A stretch of 64,000 nt of DNA from Oreohelix idahoensis. Its lineage: Eukaryota; Mollusca; Gastropoda; Stylommatophora; Oreohelicidae. Position numbers and translations under genes: made by a program. Where the stretch lies: positions 1-64,000 of the forward strand of contig JAMPIV010017528.1 in the NCBI GenBank assembly GCA_024509875.1, given 5' to 3'. Positions 1 to 9,816 of this stretch are shown in pieces (position 1 is the first letter of the stretch; each line of letters begins with the position of its first letter). Under the pieces are notes generated by a model. It did no database searches, was not told where the DNA came from, and saw only the letters and a program-made list of their open reading frames with translations.

Positions 1-378
1 CGATCCCCCTTTAATATTAAATAGATGAATAATTTTACTTACAGTAAATTAATTCATGATTGGATAAATTGATTCATGCTGATGCCCCACTACTATTTGA
101 TGATAAATAAATGATTGAATAATTATTGTGCACACTATTGAATGGGAGTGCACTCTATGGATCAAGAGTAGATTAGATTGATATTTTCATACTAGGTCTC
201 TATAAACATGGTCTTTGCTGATTTTAAGGACATCTGTTTCTCCAACAGAGGAACTGGGATTAATAATATAGTGTTGTGAGTAAGCAAGTACTTCATTTAA
301 GACTTGTTATAAATTAAATTTGAAATAAGCTAATTAATTAATTATTTCAGGTTGTTGGACTCAGATCATTAGACCAAC
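1..378 (+). other. Leader of element D, upstream of gag
   Basis: Noncoding and AT-rich. It aligns by eye with the region just upstream of gag in element C (about 62300-62583) and element A (minus strand, about 8280-8600). Shared blocks include the repeated 'gtgcact...attgaatg' segments, a TTTC..CCACAG-like stretch and, just before gag, a conserved AATTAATTATTTCAGG at about 336-351 that looks like a splice acceptor. Confidence 0.6.
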
Positions 379-1197
379 ATGTCTACACTTGAATACTTTA
401 TTGAGCAGGGTAAATTGCTTGGGGAAGACTGGTGATAAGTTAGAAGAATTTGCAACTGCTCAATATGATAAAGCAATGGAAGCTGAACAAAAGAAACTGC
501 AGATGCAGGTGGATGAAAAAGATTCCAAATGGAAATGGAAAAACAAAAAAAGAGAAGTAGAAGCAAAAGCTGAAGAGAAGAGACTACAGATTGAGTCTGA
601 AAATAAATAAAGACTTGAGGCTGGAAAATAAAAGACTTGAAATAGAGGCTGAAAAATAAAAGATTGAAATAGAGGCTGAAAATAAAAGACTTGAAAAAGA
701 GGCTGAAAATAAAAGACTTGAAAAGAGGCTGAAGAAAGGAGGTTACAAAGAGAGTTTGATGAGAGAAAAGCAAAATATGGAGCATGAAGAAAAACTCTTA
801 GCTTTGGAAGTTGAGAAATTAAAGGTGATGAACATGGTTAATGCTAATGATGCAAATAAGGTCTCAGATAAGACTAATGCAAGCACTTTCAAGCTTAATC
901 TACCACCATTCAATGCTTCCATCGACGATATAACATTCTATCTGGACAGATTTGAAACTTCATGTAAAGTACATAACATAGATAAATCATTGCAGGTTTA
1001 TCATTTGTCCAAGATACTTAGAGGTGATGCTTTGAGTATGTTAAGTATGGTAGATGAGCCTGACAAGAACAACTATGGTGTCGTCAGGGCTATGTTGTTA
1101 AAGAAATACCAACTTGACGAAGACGGCTATCGTCTTCAATTTAAAAATATGTTGCCAGAAACTGGAATGCAATTCTCTGAATTCATTTCAAACATAC
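379..1197 (+). pseudogene. Element D gag, N-terminal half (charged helix and capsid start), interrupted
   Basis: The start codon ATG 379-381 matches the gag starts of A (8279) and C (62584): MSTLEYFIEQGK. An extra G near 420 shifts the frame at once, and further indels and TAA codons follow in the 27-bp repeat region (about 600-735). The open part is 756-1197. The protein begins with a globular head, then a very long E/K/R-rich helix with repeated EAENKRLE-type units, then the capsid start (LNLPPFNASIDDITFYLDRF, about 894-953). Coding stops at the insertion point of element A. The frame continues at 11155 with the matching second half of the capsid. It is a structural protein relic of a retroelement, not a host gene. 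Confidence 0.85.
1193..1197. repeat. Left target-site duplication of element A (CATAC)
   Basis: CATAC lies directly before the outer end of A's left LTR and corresponds to GATAC at 11150-11154. Four of five bases are identical, the size expected for a Ty3/gypsy integrase; the first base has probably mutated. Confidence 0.75.
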
Positions 1198-2541
1198 TGA
1201 TAAGGGTGGAATTAGGATGCCGTCAAATTACCACCTCTATCGACACCAGGTATTACAATGCAAGATGTGGGTGTCTTATCTGGTTTAGATTGTTGCTGTG
1301 TGTGTGTTGCAGTAGAACAGTTCAGGGTACACCACAGGCAACATGACGTGTAGAGTCATAGAAATGGTAAATTCGCTTTAGGTTTATACCATTTATTGCA
1401 CGCCACAAAACAGTCATGATACTTATGTTATCATCGGCATAGTACAACGAATGCAGCATTCAAACTCATGTTAACTGACAGTCATGTAGAAGTCAATACT
1501 CAATAGTTGTATGGAAAACAAATATCATAGCGAAGCTTGATAAATAATACATATAACTTCTGCAACCGTGGTCAGCTGCAGATCCTTAATGTTCATAGAC
1601 AATAATAATTATTCCTTCCTGATGCTAGCAGATCAGATGTATACAATACGTCCGTTTACTGTCTGCACGTGAGTAGCATACATGGATTACAGGTCAGCTC
1701 GACCTTTATAACCTGCCTAAGTCTAACCATCTGACTTGGACGTGATCTCTGATATAACGAATCCTGGAACACAGACAATAGTCTTGTTGGTCTAGAGCGA
1801 CCCATAGATATATAACTAGTTCAGGTATAAAGTTACCGGTGACTTAATCCTAGTCAAAGTACCTCTCCATTTTGAATCACACAGGCGAGCAAAAAGGCGA
1901 CAAAATGACGAACCTCTAGATGATAGCCTAAAGTTCGATACAAGAGGAATTACCTTATTTCGGAAAATCAACCATGAACATATGCCTCCAGGCAGGCTTG
2001 AATAATACGGGAAATAGTCTAGTTAGCTAACTAACTCACAAAGACAATGTATTTCGCTCAGAGAATCGCAAGACGCATTCGCGTCCGCTCGCTATTCAGT
2101 CCATTTCTCAACTCCCCGACGCATGGGGCGGAAAAAAAAACGACAACCAATTCGAGACATGCGCAGAGTGACAATCTCTGAGTCGCTGTTCACAATAAGA
2201 CGATTCTAAGAACATTCGAGATAAAAGTCTTACACAGTCGCGCCTTTTATGGACATGAACAGAAGCGTTAAGAAAGGTTTCAAACATCTACAACAGTTGA
2301 CTGATACTACCAAATAAGGAGATATGGTCACGCTTCGTTCAAGACATTATAGACACGAACGTGTGTCTCTATTACAAGAGGAGGTAAAAACTCATCAAAA
2401 ATAGCAGTATCGATATTTCGGGTTCTGTCCCTTTGACCATAAAATATATATAACATGCATTTCAGTCAAATAATGATCATACATACGAAAAACGATCATA
2501 CAAAGACTTTGGAAAAAAAGTAAGTTATTTTGTGCGTAACA
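1198..2541 (-). repeat. Element A 3' LTR
   Basis: This 1,344-bp sequence reappears at 9817-11149 in the same orientation. On the minus strand it begins TGTTACGC (2541 downward) and ends CCTTATCA (1198). Similarity to the right copy stops abruptly at both ends, which defines the borders. Conserved blocks are shared with D's LTR (for example the purine tract/TGTTGCG border). Confidence 0.9.
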
Positions 2542-2562
2542 TTACCGCACCCTCCCGGGAAA
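2542..2562 (-). promoter_or_regulatory. Element A polypurine tract
   Basis: On the minus strand the bases just before the 3' LTR read CCCGGGAGGGTGCGGTAA, a purine-rich run at the place where plus-strand DNA synthesis is primed. Element D has the matching CGGGAGGTGGCGGTAA just before its LTR at 15113, which supports the assignment. Confidence 0.75.
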
Positions 2563-3318
2563 AAAAAAAAATGAAACATTTTTTTTTAAATCCTGGAGCC
2601 GGAAAAAATCTAGGCTCCTAACGCACGTATGATGCGCGGATATACCTAACAAAATCGCACCACACTTGGAGCGAAACTGAGATCATATCCCAGGTCCTTA
2701 GAGAAAAATTTTTTATTAAGTATACGCGTATATATCCCAGGAAGGTGCCACCAACACAAACCACAATGCTGGCAACATCATAATAAAAGTCAAATTATTC
2801 TCATACCAATATATGAAATCAAATATATTATTATGATATCATATCAATGTGTTGCAAAATCAGCGGTTGTAATATATTAATATACCGCACTATTTCATTA
2901 CATTATGTAAATTGCATCAGTAACTAAATAAGTAATAAATGTGTTGATCTTCGTTGACATAAAACATTCAATAGAAGAAGATGTGGACATCATCCGCTCC
3001 CAATCTAGGACAGGACTTGATATACTCAAAGTTCCACAATGGACACAATCTCGCATCTTCAATGATGTGCTGCGAAAATATCAATAACACAAATCTTAAA
3101 GACAACTGGTAAATCTCTCAATACAATCCTGAAAATAATTTATTTAAATGTGGCCGAGTGATCTTTTGGCCCGTATATCACTAACTAAGCCTTCTTAGAT
3201 AATTACATGGAACAATGTTATAAATTCCCCCTCAAAAAAGTGAGAAAAAAAATCTACTAACATGTCATTATAACATTGGACTGTATATCAGGAAATATAT
3301 ATATATATGACAGAAGAA
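2563..3318 (-). other. Element A noncoding segment between RNase H and 3' LTR
   Basis: About 755 bp without a usable reading frame, AT-rich, with poly-A/poly-T runs near 2562-2590 and a short (TA)n near 3295-3307. Element D has an equally long noncoding tail at 14348-15112, so it is a normal part of this family. No extra gene is visible in it. Confidence 0.6.
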
Positions 3319-3540
3319 TCATGTGGAATCGTGTGGGCATCTGGACAGAATGTCCGCCATTACATTATCCGAACCACGGATAGCTCGAACCGAGAAATGA
3401 AATGGTTGAAGAGCTATGGCATAACGAGTGGACCTCGAGCTCTTCAAGTTTTTGCTCTGAATAGCAGTAAGCGCTTTCTGGTCGGTTTCCACAATGAAAT
3501 GTGCGCCTAGAAGAATCTTTGTAACTTCAGAATAGACCAT
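3319..3540 (-). pseudogene. Element A RNase H, C-terminal part (frameshifted from RT)
   Basis: This continues the RNase H domain that begins in the frame ending at 3507; the two are separated by a one-base frameshift at about 3510-3520, just after the KLQRF segment. Visible motifs are ETDQKALTAI (third catalytic Asp of gypsy-type RNase H) and, near the end, GSDNVMADILSR (fourth Asp). The stop codon is at 3319-3321. In element D the same region (last 65 codons of the 14347 frame) is fused in frame, which shows what was lost. Confidence 0.85.
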
Positions 3541-4895
3541 ACCATAGCCAATAACTCACGGTCTAAAACCGAGTAATTCTTTTCTGCAGCATTTAATTTC
3601 CTAGAGATATACATCACCGGATGCAGAGTATCAGAATACTCCTGCATTAGTGCTGCCCCAATCCCAGTTGACGAGGCGTCACTTCGAAGAACAAAAGTCT
3701 TCTCAATAGTAGGTAACCTAAGAATAGGTGGAGATGAAAATAGGTCTTTAACCTGGTCCAATGAGGATTGACATTCTTTTGACCAGCGGATCAAATTAGG
3801 CGACCCTTTCTTCAATAAAGTAGAAAGCGGTGCCATAATGGAGGACAGATTCGGAATGAATCGTCCGTAGAATTGGATCAAACCTAATAGACTCCTTACT
3901 TGTTTCTTTGTCTTAGGGACCGAAATGTTAAGTATTTTTGAAACATTGTGGTCTTCTGTCTTTAAAAGACCATGACCAACACGATGACCTAGGAAAGAAA
4001 TCTCACTAAATCCTATAAAGGCTTTAGAGGGTTTTGCAGTCAAGTTATACTCGCGAAGAGTAGACAGTAATTCGTATAAACCCAAATAGTGATCTTCCCA
4101 GGAATCACTGAATAGACAGATATCATCTAGATATGCTATGACATCTGTACGATATGCGAGAATTCGCCGCATCATGCGTACGAATGTAGCAGGGGCGTTC
4201 ATAAGACCAAAAGGCATGAAATTCCATTGGAATAAACCCCTAGGTGTAGAAAAAGCTGTAAAAGGTTTGGCACGTTCAGTTAGCGGGACTTGCCAATAAC
4301 CTTTAGACAAATCTAGTTTGGTAAAGAATCTAGAATTAGAAAGTTTATTGAGTAGCTCTTCTAATGAAGGCATAGGTTCAGCGTCGAACTTCGTAACTTG
4401 GTTCAATTTGCGATAATCTACGCAAATGCGAATGTTATTATCCTTCTTTCGAACAATAACCATAGACGAAGAGTATGCTGAAGTGGATGGTTCAATGATT
4501 TCCAAACGTATCATTTCATCCAATTTTTTTTCTACTTGAGACTGGAAATGGATAGGTATTGGATAGGGTCTGACTCTGATAGGATTATGATCAGTTAGCA
4601 CAATGTCATGTTCAATGACATGTGTGTGTCCCGGGATGTCTGTAAGAACATCCTGAAATGTTTGCAACATCGAAGAAACTTGTCGATGTTCCTCAGCGGA
4701 AAGATTTGGAGAAACGGTCACGTTTTTCCAAGATTCTGTAGAATAAAGTGGGACCATAGAAAGAGGAAGATTGACATCAGAAAAAGTAGTTTCCTCATCC
4801 TGTATATAACTGACAGAGCGATGAGTATTGACCATGAGGTACTTGAGAATTGTCCGTTGGCTGGAAAATAGGCTGCAAATAGTCTGGTCTTTCAT
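3507..4895 (-). pseudogene. Element A reverse transcriptase and RNase H start
   Basis: A 462-codon open frame carrying a Ty3/gypsy-type reverse transcriptase. Key features: the finger region YSSSMVIVRKKD (about 141-152), DYRKLNQVT (160-168), the first catalytic Asp in FTKLDLSKGYWQVP (D195), MPFGLMNAPATF (227-238) and the YLDD active site (255-258). The thumb and connection FLGHRVG (about 301-307) follow, then RNase H with D406 (LRSDASS) and E447 (RELLA). The frame then breaks. The first 35-40 codons are linker. The enzyme copies element RNA into DNA in the cytoplasm and degrades the RNA strand. It lies downstream of the integrase. The domain core is intact, but the separate integrase and RNase H frames make A defective. 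Confidence 0.9.
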
Positions 4896-5072
4896 GAAAT
4901 TCCGTGAGCATATTTATGTGGAAAGTTTTATGCTTTCCATCAATATCGACAACATAGTCGACATCAGAAATTTTGGAGACTATTGCATATGGACCTTTCC
5001 ATGCAATTAGAAGTCTGTTCTCCCTTGAAGGAAGTAGAACGAGAGCTTTGTCACCTGGACAAAGTTGTCGTA
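4896..5072 (-). pseudogene. Element A integrase C-terminal GPY/F region, out of frame
   Basis: After a one-base frameshift at about 5073 the minus strand, in another frame, shows a hydrophobic 'ALVLLPS' stretch, then a W-K-G-P-Y signature (GPY codons about 4986-4994) and a conserved F-H-I-N-M-L motif. This is the GPY/F module found at the C-terminus of many Ty3/gypsy and retroviral integrases. Element B has the intact equivalent (GWQGPYTVLEKV). The module helps bind DNA or multimerise integrase. Confidence 0.75.
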
Positions 5073-6020
5073 GACATCTATCTTATTCGCAAACTGCCTT
5101 GCCTTTTCTTTAGCAAATTCGGAAGACGAAGTTGCTAGTTTGCATGCAATGATGATTTTTTGCCTAAGAGCAATGACGTACTCATAAGAAGACTGAGTCT
5201 CATCGCTAATATTATCGGCAGTGATTAGATCGTGAAGTAAAGACATAGGGCCGCGCGGTTGCGCGCCAAAGACAAGTTCAAAAGGGGAAAAACCCGTATG
5301 TTCATTGGGGACCTCTCTATACGCAAAGAGAGCCGCGGGTAAGACCCTGTCCCAATCCTGAGGATGATCCTCAGTTATTTTACCCAGTAAAGTTTTTAGA
5401 GTCCTATTTAAACGTTCGACCAACCCATTAGACATTGGGTGATAGATACTGCTGAGAGACCTTTTAATGTGTAGCATAGACATTACCTGTGACATAGTGT
5501 CTGATATAAGTTGAGTGCCATGGTCTGACAATATTTCTCCGGGAAAACCCAAGCGAAAAAATATCAGCCAAAGAGCGTCTGCGATATCAGCAGTTGAGAT
5601 GCTCTTGAGAGGTATTGCCTCTGGCCAACGTGTGCACATATCGACACATGTAAGAATAAATTGATGCCCTCTAGCCGACTTAATTCTAAAAGGACCGATA
5701 ATATCTATTGCCATTTTTTGAAAAGGGCGAATTGGAATGTCAGCAGCCTGAATAGGCGCAGCATGTCGTGGTCCTTTAGATTTGAGCTCCTGACATACTT
5801 TGCAAGAGCGACAGTACATTCGTATGTCCTTGCTCACAAATGGCCAAAAGAAAGCCGCAAGCACCCTCGACTTTGTACGGGAAAAACCCATATGTCCAGC
5901 ACATTGCGAGTCATGAGCATGTTGCAATATTTGCACCCTCATGCTCTTAGGCACAAGAATTTGTGAATGAGTGGATGTAGTCGAGTCTTGTACCATACGT
6001 ACAAGTACGCCGTTCTTCAT
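5007..6020 (-). pseudogene. Element A integrase (zinc-binding and DDE core), C-terminus frameshifted
   Basis: 337 codons. The N-terminal zinc finger of the H2C2 type has H36, H43, C73 and C76 (HDSQCAGHMGFSRTK ... CRSCKVC). The catalytic core shows D106 (MAIDIIGPF), D166 (ILSDHGTQ) and E202 (NGLVERLNRT), with exactly 35 residues between the second Asp and the Glu, the standard D,D(35)E spacing. The last 17 or so codons are read out of frame after a one-base shift near 5073. The frame begins with MKNGVLVRMVQ, but in the intact element this was the middle of a Gag-Pol polyprotein: a one-base shift upstream near 6085 separates it from the protease frame. The enzyme inserts element cDNA into chromosomes. 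Its position upstream of RT is the unusual feature. Confidence 0.9.
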
Positions 6021-6070
6021 AGAAATCCAAGATTTTCTATTAGTATTTTGATTAGGATCACCTTTTTTTG

Positions 6071-7435
6071 CTAGAATGAGAATTTTTGTAACGACGGATC
6101 TTCTTCTTGCAATTTGATAAATGAGTCACGTGTAATAGTCAAGTGACTATTTTGTTCATTTACTTCATCATTATTAGTTAATGAAGTTTGAGGTGGATCC
6201 AGAGCATGTGCTCTTGTGACCACCGTATTGGTAGCTTCAATGTTTTGCTCTTCCCAAACAGCAATCTGCTGTGGGGTACATTCCCTAACTCCGTGAATAC
6301 GACCAATAATAAGGTCCGCAATAGGGTTTGGAAGTAGACACGCGTGGACCTCTCCCGTGAAGAAAGGAGTAGCAATATGTATTATGGCAGTAGGATATTT
6401 TTCCAACGTGCCACCAAATGTGACACATTTGATGACCTTTCCTGTAGCACAGAATGGATCTACAAGAGATTGCCTAACCCCGACAGTAGTACATCCAGAA
6501 TCAAACAACACCGAGACTGGATTACTATTTACAAGCCCCTTATGTAATATAAGAGAACCTCTCCCATCATGAGCAACATTAGCAGGAAGAGCGGGCAAAG
6601 GATGACCACAGCTTAGAGTACTAATGGTTTTCGGATCAAATAAAGTACTGCATTGGATACATTTATTTGCCCTACCAAAGTCAAAAGATGAGCATCCGAT
6701 AGCATTATGGTCTTTATCATTATTAACCTGTTTATCTGCTCCCTGAGATTCTTGTTGAACAGAGTTTGTCTGTTGATATCTTTTTCTCTTCTGTTGCGAT
6801 CTACCGCGACCATTATTGCTTCTGCAATTATCATTAAAGTCCCTACTGTAATTTTTATCCTGGTTTGCGTTCCAGTTTCCATAACTGTCATTACCATCTC
6901 TATGCTGTTGAGAACCTCTATTATCTTGGTATTGAGGTCTCTGCAAATAATATTTTCCTCTATACCGATTACCTTTATGAAAATTTCTAAAGTTACCGGG
7001 AATAGAATACCGTGTAATATTAGGTTGTCTCCAGTTCTGGGAAGAAGAATCTCCCTGAAATTGATTACCATGGTTCTGGGCATAATTACGGTTACTCTTT
7101 TTATTGAAATTTTGCTGGCTACCCTGAAATTTACGCATAAAATTCGGGCCATAAGGTGCTGCCGAAGCAACTGGCAGACCTTCTTTTACCTTAGAGTTGC
7201 TAACGGTTATGTGAGGATGTGCAGTAACATACTGGCTACAGTATTCTTCCATTTCTTTTATATTTTTAGGCTTACGCTCATGAAGAAAAGAAAGAAAAGC
7301 TTCATTAACAGAAGACATAACCTTGTCTCTAAGAAGTAAGTCCATGAGGGCTTCAAATGTACTTTCTGTCTTAGAAAGCTCAACCCATCGTAAAAAAAGT
7401 AAGACGTATGCCTGAGATGAATTCTGAGAATTCAA
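6071..7435 (-). pseudogene. Element A gag C-terminal half plus aspartic protease
   Basis: 454 codons. Residues about 17-75 hold the capsid C-terminal helical segment (LRDKVMSSVNEAFLSFLHE...). Residues about 100-245 are low-complexity N/R/Q/G-rich, a nucleocapsid-like basic region without a classical CCHC knuckle. A C2CH-like cluster follows (C259-x2-C262 ... C276-x-H278). The protease is next, with the active-site triad FDSG (D312-S313-G314) and the flap/second-half motif ADLIIGR (373-379). The protease cuts the polyprotein during particle maturation. The frame joins the gag N-half only through a frameshift at about 7393 (seven T's on the coding strand) and breaks again near 6085. The first 14 or so codons overlap the other frame and are not real. 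Confidence 0.85.
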
Positions 7436-8279
7436 CTCCAGTTTCTGGTAACATGTTTTTAAATTTAAGACGATATCCGTCTTCGTTAAGTTGGTACTTC
7501 TTTAACAATGCCGCCCTGACAACCTCATAGTTGTTCTTGTCAGGCACATCTACCATACCCAACAAAGTCAAAGCATCACCTCTAAGTATCTTGGACAGAT
7601 GATAAACATATAATGTTTTATCTATATTATGCACCTTACATGCACTTTCAAATCTATCTAGATAAAATGTTATATCATCAATTGAAGCATTGAATGCTGG
7701 TAAATTAAGCTTGAAATCAACAGCATTAGACTTATTAGCAGATGATACCTTATTAGCATCATTAGCATTACTAGATAACTTCAACTTTTCTAACTCCAAA
7801 GCTAAGAGTTTTTCTTCATGTTCCATTTTTGCTTTTCTCTCATCAGACTCTCTTTGTAACCTTCTTTCCTCAGCCTCAGCCTGTAACTTTCTTTCCTCAG
7901 CCTCAGCCTGTAACTTTTTTTCTAATCTTTTATTTTCAGCCTCTATTTCAAGTCTCTTATTTTCAGCTTCTTTTTCAAGTCTCTTATTTTCAGCTTCTTT
8001 TTCAAGTCTCTTATTTTCAACCTCAGCCTGAAGTCTCTTCTCCTGAGATTCTGCTTCTCTTTTTTGTTTTTCCATTTCCATTTGTAATCTCTTTTCATCT
8101 ACCTGCATCTGCAGTTTTAAATTTTCAGCATCTATTCTCTTTTGTTCAGTTAGTTCTTTCATTTTCTTTTCCTCCGACTTCAATGCCTTGGCATATTGAA
8201 CAGTCGCAAATTCTTCTAATTTATCACCTGTCTTCCCAAGGGCTTTACCCTGCTCAATAAAGTACTCAAATGTAGACAT
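7380..8279 (-). pseudogene. Element A gag, N-terminal half
   Basis: 299 codons from ATG 8279-8277 (MSTFEYFIEQGKALGKTGDK), preceded by a conserved TTATTTCAGG block as in D and C. Residues 1-30 form a small head. Residues about 30-168 are an almost uninterrupted charged helix (E, K, R, with spaced Leu) containing tandem 9-residue EAENKRLEK units encoded by 27-bp DNA repeats. Residues about 187-290 are the capsid N-domain (LPAFNASIDDITFYLDRFES ... LSKILRGDALTLL). The frame is lost after IRLTF because of an extra T in a T run. The charged segment reads as coiled coil or single alpha-helix (ER/K type); I cannot tell which by eye. Gag would form the particle shell. Confidence 0.88.
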
Positions 8280-8694
8280 GATGTCTAAAATGTGAGTACA
8301 GAACCTGAAATAATTAATTATCTTATTTCAATCTTAATAGCAACAAGACTTAATAAAGTGCTTGTATAATTACTATGTTTACTCCAATCTCTGTGGGAAA
8401 CAAGACTTGACACCAATTTGTATTTATCAGTTGTACAATAATATCACAAGTCACCTCTTAATTATCAGTGCACTACCCAAATCAGTGCATAACCATCAGT
8501 TATTTATTTATCATAACTGCACTACAATAGTGCATAAGGAAAAAACCACCAGCTAGTTATGATAAGTGCACTATAGATCAATAGTGCATGAGCATATATG
8601 TAACAATAGTGAAAGCTAACTATGCAAGAACTATGCAAACAATAACAAGACAATGTAAACAATAACAAAGTACCAACAATGTAAACAAAACAAA

Positions 8695-8812
8695 GATCAA
8701 AGTCAATGTAAACAATAACAAAGATCAGAGTCAATGTAAACAATAACAAAGATCAAAGTCAATGTAAACAATAACAAAGATCAACGTCAATGTAAACAAT
8801 AACAAAAATCAA
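8695..8812. repeat. 28-bp minisatellite in element A leader
   Basis: About four copies of a 28-bp unit (GTCAATGTAAACAATAACAA plus AGATCAAA) with single-base differences. A looser set of the same words, in the opposite orientation, occurs in element C's leader at about 62190-62280. Confidence 0.85.
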
Positions 8813-9794
8813 ACAATACGAAAACATTCGCATAAGTCAAATAAATAAACAGCGAAACTAAAAAGAATATGATGACAGAATGCGAAGATATGACAAACAA
8901 ATGACGCTACAGTATATACACAAAAATTTACGTGAAGAACTGAATAATAGAAAAGAGGAGACCTACAAATACACACAATTGAAATCGAAACTAAAAAACA
9001 GAAAGAAAGAGAGAAACAAAAAAAATATACAAAAAACGAAAATAAAGCACAACTCGTCACAACTAAACAGATATAGCAACTATTGTCGCTAGCAAATTTC
9101 ACAGTAGGAAATTCGCACAGTCCCTAACGAAAACGCTAACAGTAGAACCTCTGTGGCGTGGTATCTTCTACTGAAAGACACCGCCCAACCGAGAAAACCC
9201 GCAGAAATATAAACATATAAATACAAATCCAAATAACATATAACATGTAAACATATAAAAAGTGCGAAAAATGTGATAGACAGAAGGCTCAGTTACAACA
9301 TAAGGGCACAGTTCACAAACAAAACAGGCCACTTAACTTCTATGTATCCACAACGTCAGCACAGTTCAGAACAGGATGTGATCAGCATTCTTAGGACAAT
9401 GATCCAACGTTGATCCATATCTGCTCTCGTAAACTGCCATGACAAAGGAAATGAGCTTCTAACAGGAAACAGCTTCTGACAGGAAACAGCTTCTGAACTT
9501 GACCTTCTGAATCTGCAACAGTAATTCTGAGACCGGAACAGTTGTTACGGCACTTGTCCTTCTTCTCAACAGATCAGGAAATCCATTCGCTCGGTACTTG
9601 TCCTTCTATTTGTAGACAAACTTCAATACCGCCGAGCAGCGCCGGGTAGTTTCAAAATATCAACAACTGTCAGTACTGCTGCGTCTTTCAAAAAATTTCA
9701 TCAAAGGTGATGAATAGCAACTGCAATGTTGTCTTGTAGTCTGCTGATGATGTCTGGGTTTGTTGACCCCCTTGAGAGTTGGTACCAGAATAAA

Positions 9795-9811
9795 CCAACT
9801 ATTGGCCACCA
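9795..9811 (-). promoter_or_regulatory. Element A candidate primer binding site
   Basis: Five bases inside the 5' LTR, the minus strand reads TGGTGGCCAATAGTTGG. Element C has TGGTGGCCATAAGCTGG at the same place (61144-61160). TGG at the start fits pairing with a tRNA CCA end. I do not recognise the tRNA. Confidence 0.5.
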
Positions 9812-9816
9812 TGAAT

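Larger units (their letters stand above)
8280..9816 (-). other. Element A leader between 5' LTR and gag
   Basis: About 1.5 kb without a convincing gene. It contains a 28-bp minisatellite (8695-8812), splice-acceptor-like blocks near the gag start, and the primer site next to the LTR. Length and several blocks match the leader of element C (61142-62583). Short frames here are AT-rich noise. Confidence 0.6.

Noticed and set aside
6613..7170. Alternative-frame proteins opposite or beside gag and pol (also 6707-7339 plus strand, 11389-11640, 369-785 minus)
   Set aside because: They are shadows of the real gag/protease frame in low-complexity regions.
7380..7435. Programmed frameshift in gag, because A and C both shift in the same short window
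   Set aside because: A has one base too many and C one too few, and D reads straight through; random indels explain it better.
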